A stretch of 64,000 nucleotides of DNA from Streptomyces fuscichromogenes (GTDB lineage: Bacteria; Actinomycetota; Actinomycetes; Streptomycetales; Streptomycetaceae): positions 1 to 64,000 of the forward strand of contig NZ_BMML01000018.1 of assembly GCF_014645815.1 (NCBI RefSeq), in the 5' to 3' direction. This document shows, in pieces, positions 28,736-36,616 of this stretch. The notes beneath the pieces are model-generated. The model searched no databases, was not told the origin of the DNA, and saw only the letters and a program-made list of their open reading frames with translations. The first letter of the stretch is position 1; the number at the start of each line of letters is the position of its first letter. A program made the position numbers and the translations under genes.

Positions 28736-30439
28736 ATGACCGACCCGTGGGACGGCCCGGGGGGCCAGGCCACGCGCAGCCGCACCGACCGGGTGCCCGG
28801 ACAGCGTGGCGCCCTGCCCGACGGGACGCGGCCGACCGGTGGCCGTGCCGCCGCCCGGCAGGCGGCCAAGACCCGCGGTAACAGAAGTTCCCGGCGTGCC
28901 AGACCGGCGGGCCGCGGCAAGCGGGTCCTGAAGATCATCGGCCTGTGCACGGCCCTCCTGGTCCTGGTCACGGCCGGCGCCGGCTGGTGGTTCTACCAGC
29001 ACCTCAACGGCAACATCAACAGCGTCTCCCTGGACGGCAAGGGCGGCACCGAGAAGGCCGACGCGTTCGGCCGGACCCCGATCAACATCCTGGTGATCGG
29101 CTCGGACGCGCGGACCAGCAAGACCGACTGCAAGCTCGGCGGCGGCTGCTCCCAGACCGGGGTGCAGACCGGTAACGGCAACGCGGACGTGGAGATGGTC
29201 GTCCACATATCCGCGGACCGCTCCAACGCGACGGTCATGAGCATCCCCCGCGACACCATGGTCGACGTCCCCGCCTGCAAGGACAGTTCGAGCGGCCAGT
29301 CCACCTCCGGCTACTACGGCCAGGTCAACAGCGCCCTCCAGTACGGCGCCGCCTGCCAGGTCGCCACCGTCCACCAGCTCACCGGCATCCCCATCGACCA
29401 CTTCGTGAAGCTGGACTTCTCCGGCGTGGTCAAGATGTCCGACGCGGTCGGCGGCGTCTCCGTCTGCGTCAACAGCAACGTGTACGACACCTACTCGCAC
29501 CTGAAGCTGTCCAAGGGCAGCCACACCCTCAAGGGGCAGGCCGCGCTGGAGTTCGTCCGCTCCCGGCACGGCTTCGGCGACGGCAGCGACCTCGGCCGTA
29601 CCGTCTCCCAGCACATCTTCCTGAGCGCGATGATCCGCAAGTTCAAGAGCGCGGGCACGCTCACCGACCCCGCGGCGGTGTACAGCCTCGCGGACGCCGC
29701 CACCAAGGCGCTGACCGTCGACGACGAGCTCGGCACGGTCAAGAAGCTGATCTCGCTGGCGGCCGACGTGAACAAGGTCCCCACCAAGCGGATGACGTTC
29801 ACCACCATGCAGACCGCGCCCGATCCGCAGAACAGCAACCGGGTGGTGGTGGGCGCGGGTGCCAAGGACCTGTTCGCCACCATGGCCAACGACCAGTCGC
29901 TGACCACCGGTTCGGGCAAGAAGTCCGCCGCCGCCTCGGCGACCGCGAGCGCGAAGCCGACGGCCACCGCGACCGTCCCGGCGGCCCAGATCGCCGTGAC
30001 CGTCGAGAACGGCACCACCGTCACGGGCCGCGCCTCCGCCATCGCGAACTCCCTGATCTCCCAGGGCTTCAGCACCGGCACGAGCACGGCCAACGCCCCG
30101 ACCTCCGCGACCACGACCACCCTGACCTACGGCAGCGGTGACAAGGCCGAGGCACAGACCGTCGCCAAGGCCCTCGACGTGCCGAGCTCGCACCTCAAGG
30201 CGGGCACCGGGACCGGCGTGATCCTGGTGATCGGCAGCGACTGGACCACCGGCACCTCCTACCCGGCCAGTTCCGGTGACACCAAGGCGGCCGTCTCCAA
30301 CGCCAACGCCTCCACCGCCGACGACTCCAAGACCTGCGCCAAGGTCAGCCAGTACAAGACCGTCAGCCTCAACGGGATCCCCATGACACCGGCCCAGGCG
30401 TACGCGGCGGCGACCAGCAAGCCCGACTCCGACAAGTGA
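28736..30439 (+). CDS. LytR-CpsA-Psr (LCP) family protein with LytR_C domain
   Basis: This 567-residue type II membrane protein has a basic cytoplasmic N-terminus (~1-62), one transmembrane helix (~63-83), an LCP catalytic domain (~105-330) and a C-terminal LytR_C domain (~415-505). LCP hallmarks are ILVIGSDARTS, MSIPRDTMVDVP and FVRSRHGFGDGSDLGR, whose Arg/Asp residues bind the polyprenyl-pyrophosphate. These enzymes transfer teichoic acid, arabinogalactan-like or capsular polymers to peptidoglycan. Two Cys pairs (DCKLGGGC; ACKD/ACQV) may form exported disulfides. ATG 28736 follows GGGAGTGGAAG. The gene is probably repressed from the operator at 28653. Confidence 0.9.
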   Translation: MTDPWDGPGGQATRSRTDRVPGQRGALPDGTRPTGGRAAARQAAKTRGNRSSRRARPAGRGKRVLKIIGLCTALLVLVTAGAGWWFYQHLNGNINSVSLDGKGGTEKADAFGRTPINILVIGSDARTSKTDCKLGGGCSQTGVQTGNGNADVEMVVHISADRSNATVMSIPRDTMVDVPACKDSSSGQSTSGYYGQVNSALQYGAACQVATVHQLTGIPIDHFVKLDFSGVVKMSDAVGGVSVCVNSNVYDTYSHLKLSKGSHTLKGQAALEFVRSRHGFGDGSDLGRTVSQHIFLSAMIRKFKSAGTLTDPAAVYSLADAATKALTVDDELGTVKKLISLAADVNKVPTKRMTFTTMQTAPDPQNSNRVVVGAGAKDLFATMANDQSLTTGSGKKSAAASATASAKPTATATVPAAQIAVTVENGTTVTGRASAIANSLISQGFSTGTSTANAPTSATTTTLTYGSGDKAEAQTVAKALDVPSSHLKAGTGTGVILVIGSDWTTGTSYPASSGDTKAAVSNANASTADDSKTCAKVSQYKTVSLNGIPMTPAQAYAAATSKPDSDK

Positions 30440-30446
30440 CGGAGAG

Positions 30447-30475
30447 CGACCGGCACGCATCCGGCGAGCCGGTCG
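30447..30475 (+). terminator. Hairpin after the LCP gene
   Basis: CGACCGGC (30447-30454) pairs with GCCGGTCG (30468-30475), an 8-bp stem with a 13-nt loop, starting 8 bases after the stop. No U-tract follows. The remaining ~210 bp to the next gene shows no ORF of note. Confidence 0.45.
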
Positions 30476-30689
30476 TGGCCCACCGACGGCCGGGACCCGC
30501 AACGGCGGCGACCGGCAGCGGAGTCCACCCGCCGAGCTGCCGCCGGCGCACCGCGACACCCCCTGGAACGCGCGGTGAGCGGGGACGGGATCGACGTCGC
30601 CGTACCCGGGGTGCCTGCCCGGATCGGTAGGCTGCTGTCCGATCGGTCCTTCCGAGGCTGACTGACGCACGCGAACGCCGAGGTGACAG

Positions 30690-32486
30690 ATGCGGTTCAG
30701 CACCCGACCGACGCTCCAGGGAACCTTCGGGATGGTCTCGTCCACGCACTGGCTGGCCTCCCAGTCGGCGATGGCGGTCCTGGAGAACGGCGGCAACGCC
30801 TACGACGCGGCCGTCGCCGGCGCCTTCGTCCTGCACGTGGTCGAACCGCACCTCAACGGACCCGCCGGCGAGGTGCCGATCCTGCTCGCCCCGGCCGGCG
30901 GCGAGGTGCGGGTGCTGTGCGGGCAGGGCGTGGCCCCGGCCGGCGCCACCGTCGCCCACTACCGCGGGCTCGGCCTGGACCTCGTCCCCGGCACCGGCCC
31001 GCTGGCCGCGGCCGTCCCCGGCGCCTTCGACGCCTGGCTGCTCCTGCTGCGCGATCACGGCACCAAGCCGCTGGACGAGATCCTCCGGTACGCCATCGGG
31101 TACGCCGAGCACGGACACCCGCCCGTGGAGAACGTCGGTGCGACGGTGGAGAGCGTCCGCAAGCTGTTCGAGACCGAGTGGACGTCGTCGGCCGGGATCT
31201 ACCTGCCCGGCGGCCGGGCACCCCGCACCGGGGAGCTCTTCCGCAACCCCGCCCTCGCCGCCACCTGGAGGCGGCTGCTCGCCGAGACCGCGGGCGCCGG
31301 GGACCGCGAGGCCCGGATCGACGCGGCCCGCGAGGTCTGGCGCACCGGCTTCATCGCCGACGCGCTGGTACGGCAGGCCGCCCGCCCCACCATGGACACC
31401 AGCGGCACCCGGCACACCGGCACCCTCACCGCCGCCGACCTGGCCGGCTGGTCCGCCGGCTACGAGAGCCCGGCGTCGTACGACTGGAACGGCTGGACCG
31501 TGTGCAAGGCGGGCCCCTGGAGCCAGGGTCCGGCCCTCCTCCAGCAGCTCGCCCTGCTGCCGCCCGAACTGCCCGCGTACGGGTCGGCCGACTACGTCCA
31601 CCTCCTCGTCGAGGGCTGCAAGCTCGCCATGGCCGACCGCGAGGCCTGGTACGGCGACGCGGCGGAGGTGCCGCTCGCCGACCTGCTCTCGGAGCCGTAC
31701 AACGCGGGGCGACGGGACCTGATCGGCGCCAAGGCCTCCCACGAGCTGCGGCCGGGCAGTCCCGGCGGCCGGGTGCCCCGGCTGACCGGCTACGCGCGCG
31801 TGGAGACGGGGCGGAGCAGCGCCTTCGACCCGATGGGTGCCGGTGAGCCGACCGTCGCGCAGGTCGCCGCCGACGGCGGCACCCGGGGCGACACCTGCCA
31901 CCTGGACGTCGTCGACCGCTGGGGCAACCTGGTCGCGGCCACCCCGAGCGGCGGCTGGCTCCAGTCCAACCCCGTCGTCCCCGAGCTGGGCTTCCCGCTG
32001 GGCACCCGGCTCCAGATGGCCTGGCTGGAGGAGGGCCTGCCGAACTCCCTCACGCCCGGCCGCCGGCCGCGCACCACCCTCAGCCCGTCGATCGCCCTGC
32101 GCGACGGCGTCCCGGTGCTGGCCTTCGGCACGCCGGGCGGCGACCAGCAGGACCAGTGGCAGCTGCACTTCTTCCTCGCCGTCGCGCTGCGCGGCGAGGT
32201 CCGCGGCGGCCTCGACCTCCAGGGCGCGATCGACGCCCCGAACTGGCACAACGACAGCTTCCCCAGCTCCTTCTACCCGCGCGACCGGCGCCCCGGGAGC
32301 CTGACCGTGGAATCGCGCACGGACCCGGAGACCGTGGCGGAACTGCGGCGGCGCGGCCACGACGTGACGGTCGGGCCGGGCTGGTCGGAGGGCCGGCTGT
32401 GCGCGGTGGCCCGGAACCCGGAGACAGGAGTGCTGTCGGCGGCGGCCAACCCGCGCGGGATGCAGGGCTACGCGGTGGGGCGCTGA
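30690..32486 (+). CDS. Gamma-glutamyltransferase-superfamily protein (YwrD-like, cytoplasmic)
   Basis: This 598-residue protein of the GGT fold has no signal peptide, unlike the enzyme at 9849. The N-terminus has THWLASQSAMAVLENGGNAYDAAVAGAFVLHVVEP. The presumed autocatalytic residue is Thr402 in GDTCHLDVVDRWGN: the second Thr of the usual TTH is replaced by Cys. LSPSIALRDG and FGTPGGDQQ replace SPTI and SPGGA. It is probably an N-terminal-nucleophile hydrolase acting on gamma-glutamyl or acyl-amide compounds inside the cell; the substrate is unknown. It stands alone, with a good promoter-sized gap upstream. Confidence 0.82.
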   Translation: MRFSTRPTLQGTFGMVSSTHWLASQSAMAVLENGGNAYDAAVAGAFVLHVVEPHLNGPAGEVPILLAPAGGEVRVLCGQGVAPAGATVAHYRGLGLDLVPGTGPLAAAVPGAFDAWLLLLRDHGTKPLDEILRYAIGYAEHGHPPVENVGATVESVRKLFETEWTSSAGIYLPGGRAPRTGELFRNPALAATWRRLLAETAGAGDREARIDAAREVWRTGFIADALVRQAARPTMDTSGTRHTGTLTAADLAGWSAGYESPASYDWNGWTVCKAGPWSQGPALLQQLALLPPELPAYGSADYVHLLVEGCKLAMADREAWYGDAAEVPLADLLSEPYNAGRRDLIGAKASHELRPGSPGGRVPRLTGYARVETGRSSAFDPMGAGEPTVAQVAADGGTRGDTCHLDVVDRWGNLVAATPSGGWLQSNPVVPELGFPLGTRLQMAWLEEGLPNSLTPGRRPRTTLSPSIALRDGVPVLAFGTPGGDQQDQWQLHFFLAVALRGEVRGGLDLQGAIDAPNWHNDSFPSSFYPRDRRPGSLTVESRTDPETVAELRRRGHDVTVGPGWSEGRLCAVARNPETGVLSAAANPRGMQGYAVGR

Positions 32487-32586
32487 TCGCGGTCCACCCG
32501 TCGGCGGCACCGGTTGTTCGCCCGCTTTCCATGTGACGTACATCCAACGGGCGGGGATTGTCAGTGCCGCGTGCTCTCATGGAGGC

Positions 32587-33435
32587 ATGATCGAAGCAAC
32601 GGAGACCATCGACGAGTTTCTCCTCCAGCACGCCGGTGACGTCGAGGACGCCATCCGCAAGGCCGCCCGGACCGAGATCCTGCCCCGCTGGCGCAGGCTC
32701 GCCGACCACGAGGTCGACCAGAAGAGCGGCCCGCACGACCTGGTGACGGACGCGGACCGGCTCGCCGAGCGCTATCTCACCGCGACGCTCGCCCCCCTCC
32801 TGCCCGGCTCCGTCGTGGTCGGCGAGGAGGCGGTGCACGCCGACCCGGAGACCTACGACGCGCTCCAGGGCGACGCGCCGGTGTGGATCGTCGACCCCGT
32901 CGACGGCACCCGCCAGTTCGTGCGCGGTGAGGACGGCTTCTGCACGCTGGTGGCGCTCGCCCACCGCGGCGTCCTGCTGGCCTCCTGGACCTACGCCCCG
33001 GCCCGCGAGCAACTCGCCACGGCGGTAAGGGGCAAGGGCGCCTTCCTGGACGGCGAGCGGCTGTTCGCCGGCGCGCCCGAGGCGGGCCGGGACCTCCGGA
33101 TAGCCACCTCGCACCCGGACTACACGACCGACACGCAGAAGCGCGCGCTGCACGCCCTGTGGGTCGACGGCGTCGCCCCGCGCCCCTGCGGCTCCGCGGG
33201 TCTGGAGTATCTCGCCGTCGCCCGGGGCGAGTTGGATGCCACCGCGTTCTCCTGGGAGGCCGCCTGGGACCACGCCGCGGGGCTGCTGCTGGTCGAGGAG
33301 GCGGGCGGCGCCCACCGCACGCTCGCCGGCGAGCCGTTCCGGATCACCGGCGGCAACACCCTGCCGTTCACCGCGGCCCGCGACACGGCCACCGCCCACC
33401 GGATCGTGGACCTGCTGCGCAACCCGCACTGGTAA
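32587..33435 (+). CDS. Inositol monophosphatase-family phosphatase (possibly histidinol-phosphatase-like)
   Basis: The enzyme has 282 residues. The metal and catalytic motifs are complete: DLVTDADRLAERYL, VVGEEAVH, WIVDPVDGTRQFVRG (D-P-x-D-G-T) and AFSWEAAWDHAAGLLLVEEAGG (W...AWD.AAG). This family dephosphorylates inositol-1-phosphate, histidinol phosphate, fructose-1,6-bisphosphate or PAP; the C-terminal features do not settle which. ATG 32587 is supported by GGAGGC directly upstream. A second family member is cut by the left edge of the window. Confidence 0.88.
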   Translation: MIEATETIDEFLLQHAGDVEDAIRKAARTEILPRWRRLADHEVDQKSGPHDLVTDADRLAERYLTATLAPLLPGSVVVGEEAVHADPETYDALQGDAPVWIVDPVDGTRQFVRGEDGFCTLVALAHRGVLLASWTYAPAREQLATAVRGKGAFLDGERLFAGAPEAGRDLRIATSHPDYTTDTQKRALHALWVDGVAPRPCGSAGLEYLAVARGELDATAFSWEAAWDHAAGLLLVEEAGGAHRTLAGEPFRITGGNTLPFTAARDTATAHRIVDLLRNPHW

Positions 33436-33510
33436 CCCGAGCGAGGGAAGTGTCAGTCCTCCGGCATATCCTGAACCCGAGTGGCCATCGGCTGACGAAG
33501 GGGTCCGAAG

Positions 33511-34929
33511 GTGCCGTCGATGCTCGATGCGGTCGTGGTGGGGGCGGGGCCGAACGGCCTGACGGCCGCCGTGGAGCTGGCCCGGCGCGGTTTCTCCGTG
33601 GCGCTCTTCGAGGCGCGGGACACCGTGGGCGGCGGCGCCCGTACCGAGGAGCTCACACTCCCCGGCTTCCGGCACGACCCGTGCTCGGCGGCCCACCCGC
33701 TCGGCATCAACTCGCCGGCCTTCCGCGCCCTGCCCCTGGAGCGGTACGGCCTGGAGTGGCTGCACGCGGACCTGCCGATGGCGCACCCGTTCCCCGACGG
33801 CCGCGCGGCCGTGCTGGCCCGCTCCGTCGCGGAGACCGCGGCCTCCTTCGGACCGCGTGACGCGGGCACCTACCGCAGGCTGGTCGAGCCGTTCCTGCCC
33901 AAGTGGGACACCCTGGTCCGGGACTTCATGTCACTGCCGTCCACCGCGCTGCCGCGCGACCCGGTCACCCTCGCCCGGTTCGGCCTGGCCGGGCTGCCGC
34001 CCGCCACCCTGCTGCTGCGCCGCTTCCACGACGAGCGGGCCCGCACCCTCCTCGCCGGCCTCGTCGCCCATGTCATGGCCCCGCTCAGCGGCTTCGCGAC
34101 CGGCGCCGTCGGCCTGGTCTTCGCGCTCGCCGCGCACGCCCGCGGCTGGCCGGTGGCCCGGGGCGGCTCCCAGGCCATCTCCGACGCCCTCGCCGCCTAC
34201 CTCAAGGACCTCGGCGGCGCGATCCACACCGACTACGAGGTCAAGCGCCTCGACGACCTGCCGCCCGCCCGGTCGTACATCTTCGACACCTCGCCCACCG
34301 CCCTGGCCCGCATCGCCGGATTCGGCACCTACTACCAGGGCTACCGCTACGGCCCCGGCGTCTTCAAGATCGACTACGCGCTGGACGGGCCGGTGCCCTG
34401 GACGGCACCGGAGGCCCGCCGCGCCGGGACCGTGCAGATCGCCGCGGACAGCACGGAGATCGGCACCGCCCTGCGCGCCGCCGCCCGCGAGGGCCGCGCC
34501 CCCGACCGCCCCTTCATGATCACGGTGCAGCCGAGCGTCGTGGACCCGGGCCGCGCCCCCGAGGGCAAGCAGGTCTTCTGGGCGTACGCCCATGTGCCGA
34601 GCGGCTGGACCGGCGACCTCACCGAGGTGATGGAGCGTCAACTGGAGCGCTTCGCCCCGGGGTTCCGCGACCGCGTACTGGCCCGCGCCACCGCCGGACC
34701 CGCCGAACTCGCCGCCCGCAACGCCAACTACGTCGGCGGCGACATCGGCACCGGCGCGGTCTCCGGCCTCCAGATCATGCTCCGCCCCAAGCTGTCCCTG
34801 TCCCCGTACGGCACCCCGCACCCCGCCGTCTTCATCTGCTCGTCGGCCACCCCACCCGGCCCGGGTGTGCACGGCATGTCGGGGCACAACGCGGCGAAGG
34901 CCGTGTGGAGGAGGCTGCGCCAGTCATGA
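33511..34929 (+). CDS. Phytoene dehydrogenase-like FAD-dependent oxidoreductase
   Basis: The protein has 472 residues. The N-terminal dinucleotide-binding motif is [20 protein letters not shown], followed by [14 protein letters not shown], and the C-terminal FAD-binding end is [16 protein letters not shown], as in CrtI and PYROXD2-like oxidoreductases. No carotenoid genes are nearby, so a pigment role is not supported; the substrate is unknown. It starts at GTG 33511 (an internal ATG at 33520 is possible) after GGGTCCGAAG. Its stop overlaps the macrodomain gene start in ATGA, indicating a two-gene operon. Confidence 0.86.
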   Translation: MPSMLDAVVVGAGPNGLTAAVELARRGFSVALFEARDTVGGGARTEELTLPGFRHDPCSAAHPLGINSPAFRALPLERYGLEWLHADLPMAHPFPDGRAAVLARSVAETAASFGPRDAGTYRRLVEPFLPKWDTLVRDFMSLPSTALPRDPVTLARFGLAGLPPATLLLRRFHDERARTLLAGLVAHVMAPLSGFATGAVGLVFALAAHARGWPVARGGSQAISDALAAYLKDLGGAIHTDYEVKRLDDLPPARSYIFDTSPTALARIAGFGTYYQGYRYGPGVFKIDYALDGPVPWTAPEARRAGTVQIAADSTEIGTALRAAAREGRAPDRPFMITVQPSVVDPGRAPEGKQVFWAYAHVPSGWTGDLTEVMERQLERFAPGFRDRVLARATAGPAELAARNANYVGGDIGTGAVSGLQIMLRPKLSLSPYGTPHPAVFICSSATPPGPGVHGMSGHNAAKAVWRRLRQS

Positions 34930-35435
34930 CCCGTATCACTCTCGCCCAGGGCGACATCACCCGGCAGAGCGTCGACGCCATCGTCAACGCGGCCAACTCG
35001 TCCCTGCTCGGCGGCGGAGGCGTCGACGGCGCCATCCACCGCCGCGGCGGCCCCGCCATCCTCGCGGACTGCCGCAGGCTGCGCGCCTCCCACTACGGCA
35101 AGGGCCTGCCCACCGGACAGGCCGTCGCCACCACGGCCGGCGACCTCGACGCCCGGTGGGTCATCCACACCGTCGGCCCCGTCCACTCGCAGAGCCTGGA
35201 CCGCTCCGAGCTGCTGGCCTCCTGCTACCGCGAGTCCCTCAGGCGCGCCGACGAACTCGGTGCCCGCACGGTCGCGTTCCCCGCCATCTCCACCGGGATC
35301 TACGGCTGGCCGATGGACGACGGCGCCCGGATCGCCGTCGAGACGGTCCGGGACGCGGACACCGCCGTCGAGGAGGTGCGGTTCGTGCTCTTCGACGAGC
35401 AGGCCTACGAGGCGTTCGCCCGGCAGCTGCCCTGA
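34926..35435 (+). CDS. Macrodomain O-acetyl-ADP-ribose deacetylase / ADP-ribose hydrolase
   Basis: This 169-residue protein is a single macro domain. It has the MacroD/YmdB signature GDIT (residues 9-12), [23 protein letters not shown] (catalytic loop) and the second loop [12 protein letters not shown]. These enzymes hydrolyse O-acetyl-ADP-ribose made by sirtuins, or remove ADP-ribose from acidic residues. A sirtuin gene (48249) and an ADP-ribosylglycohydrolase/Nudix pair (50870-52455) occur elsewhere in this window. It is translationally coupled to the oxidoreductase upstream (ATGA). Confidence 0.92.
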   Translation: MTRITLAQGDITRQSVDAIVNAANSSLLGGGGVDGAIHRRGGPAILADCRRLRASHYGKGLPTGQAVATTAGDLDARWVIHTVGPVHSQSLDRSELLASCYRESLRRADELGARTVAFPAISTGIYGWPMDDGARIAVETVRDADTAVEEVRFVLFDEQAYEAFARQLP

Positions 35436-35511
35436 CGGCACACGGCACACGGCACGGGGTGCCGTCGCACCGCCCGCCCCGCACCCTGGACGGCAGGGAA
35501 AGGAGCACGCC

Positions 35512-36513
35512 ATGCCGACCAGGGGGCGACCGCGGCGCCACGGGTCCGGACCCGGTGCGTCCCGGCCCGGTGCGTCCCCGCACGGTGCGTCCCGGCTCGG
35601 TGCGTCCCCGCCCGGCGGGTCCCGGTTCGGCGTGTCCCGGTGGCGTGAGCGGACCGCACGCCTGGTCGCCGCCGCGAAGACCGCCCACCGGCGGGCGGAG
35701 ACCAGGTTCCCCGTCGTCACGCACCTGGCCGATCGCATGGTGTCCGTGAACATCTTCGACACCGCCACCCGCCTGGCCGCCCAGTGCTTCCTGACCGCCG
35801 TCCCGCTGCTCTTCGTGTTCGCCGCCTACGCCCCACCGGTGGTCCGGGAGCAGCTGCTCCGCGCCATGCGCTCGGTGTTCGGACTGGACGGCCCGGTCGA
35901 CACCGGGGTCCAGCAGCTGATGCAGCCCCCGAACGAGAGCCTGCGGCAGACCACCGGCGTGATCGGCGTACTCATGGTGCTGATCTCGGCGACCGCCGTC
36001 AGCCGGGCCGTACAGCGGCTGTGCAAACGCGCCTGGGAGATCCCCCGGGGCGGCATCCGGGTCGCCCCCTGGCGCTGGGTGGCCTGGCTCGCCCTGTGGA
36101 TCGGCGCCCTGCTCGTGCAGGGCACCCTGCACAACGGCCTCGGCCTCGGCGTCTGGCTGGGCATCCCGGTCACCCTCCTCTGCCAGACCGGCCTGTGGTG
36201 GTGGACCCAGCACCTGCTCCTCGGCGGCCGGATCGGCTGGCGGCCCCTGCTGCCCGGTGCCCTGATCACGGCGGCCGCCCTCACCGCCCTGACCGCGATC
36301 GCCCGGCTCTACCTGCCGCGCACGCTGGACCGCACCGTGGCCGAGTACGGCTCGGTCGGCTCGGTGTTCGTGCTGCTGTCCTGGCTGATCGTGGTCTGCC
36401 TGACCGCCACCGTCAGCGTCAGCACCGGAGCCGTCCTGGCCCAGGAACCGTTCCTCGCCACCCGCCTGGGCAGCCCACCGCCCCGCGAGGACCGGGACCC
36501 GCGCCCGTCCTGA
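35512..36513 (+). CDS. YihY/BrkB-family inner membrane protein
   Basis: The protein has 333 residues. A basic cytoplasmic N-terminus is built of a five- to six-fold degenerate repeat of PGAS/HGAS/LGAS (residues ~12-38), encoded by 15-bp tandem DNA units. It is followed by about six transmembrane helices, with the BrkB-like signatures NIFDTATRLAAQCFLTAVPLLFVFAA and GSVGSVFVLLSWLIVV. YihY/BrkB proteins were formerly miscalled RNase BN; their function is unclear. AAGGAG precedes ATG 35512. It stands 76 bp after the macrodomain gene. Confidence 0.85.
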   Translation: MPTRGRPRRHGSGPGASRPGASPHGASRLGASPPGGSRFGVSRWRERTARLVAAAKTAHRRAETRFPVVTHLADRMVSVNIFDTATRLAAQCFLTAVPLLFVFAAYAPPVVREQLLRAMRSVFGLDGPVDTGVQQLMQPPNESLRQTTGVIGVLMVLISATAVSRAVQRLCKRAWEIPRGGIRVAPWRWVAWLALWIGALLVQGTLHNGLGLGVWLGIPVTLLCQTGLWWWTQHLLLGGRIGWRPLLPGALITAAALTALTAIARLYLPRTLDRTVAEYGSVGSVFVLLSWLIVVCLTATVSVSTGAVLAQEPFLATRLGSPPPREDRDPRPS

Positions 36514-36616
36514 CGCCGGGCCGCGGCCCCGTGCGCCCTGCGCGCCGGCCGCAGGACTGGGATCCTGATGGGGTGGAGCGCCGACCACGGCCGACCGGAA
36601 CCGGGAGGTGATCTCC

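Noticed and set aside
33511-34929. Carotenoid phytoene desaturase (crtI)
   Set aside because: The fold matches, but no crtB/crtE/crtY genes are present and the partner gene is a macrodomain hydrolase, so a pigment role is unsupported.
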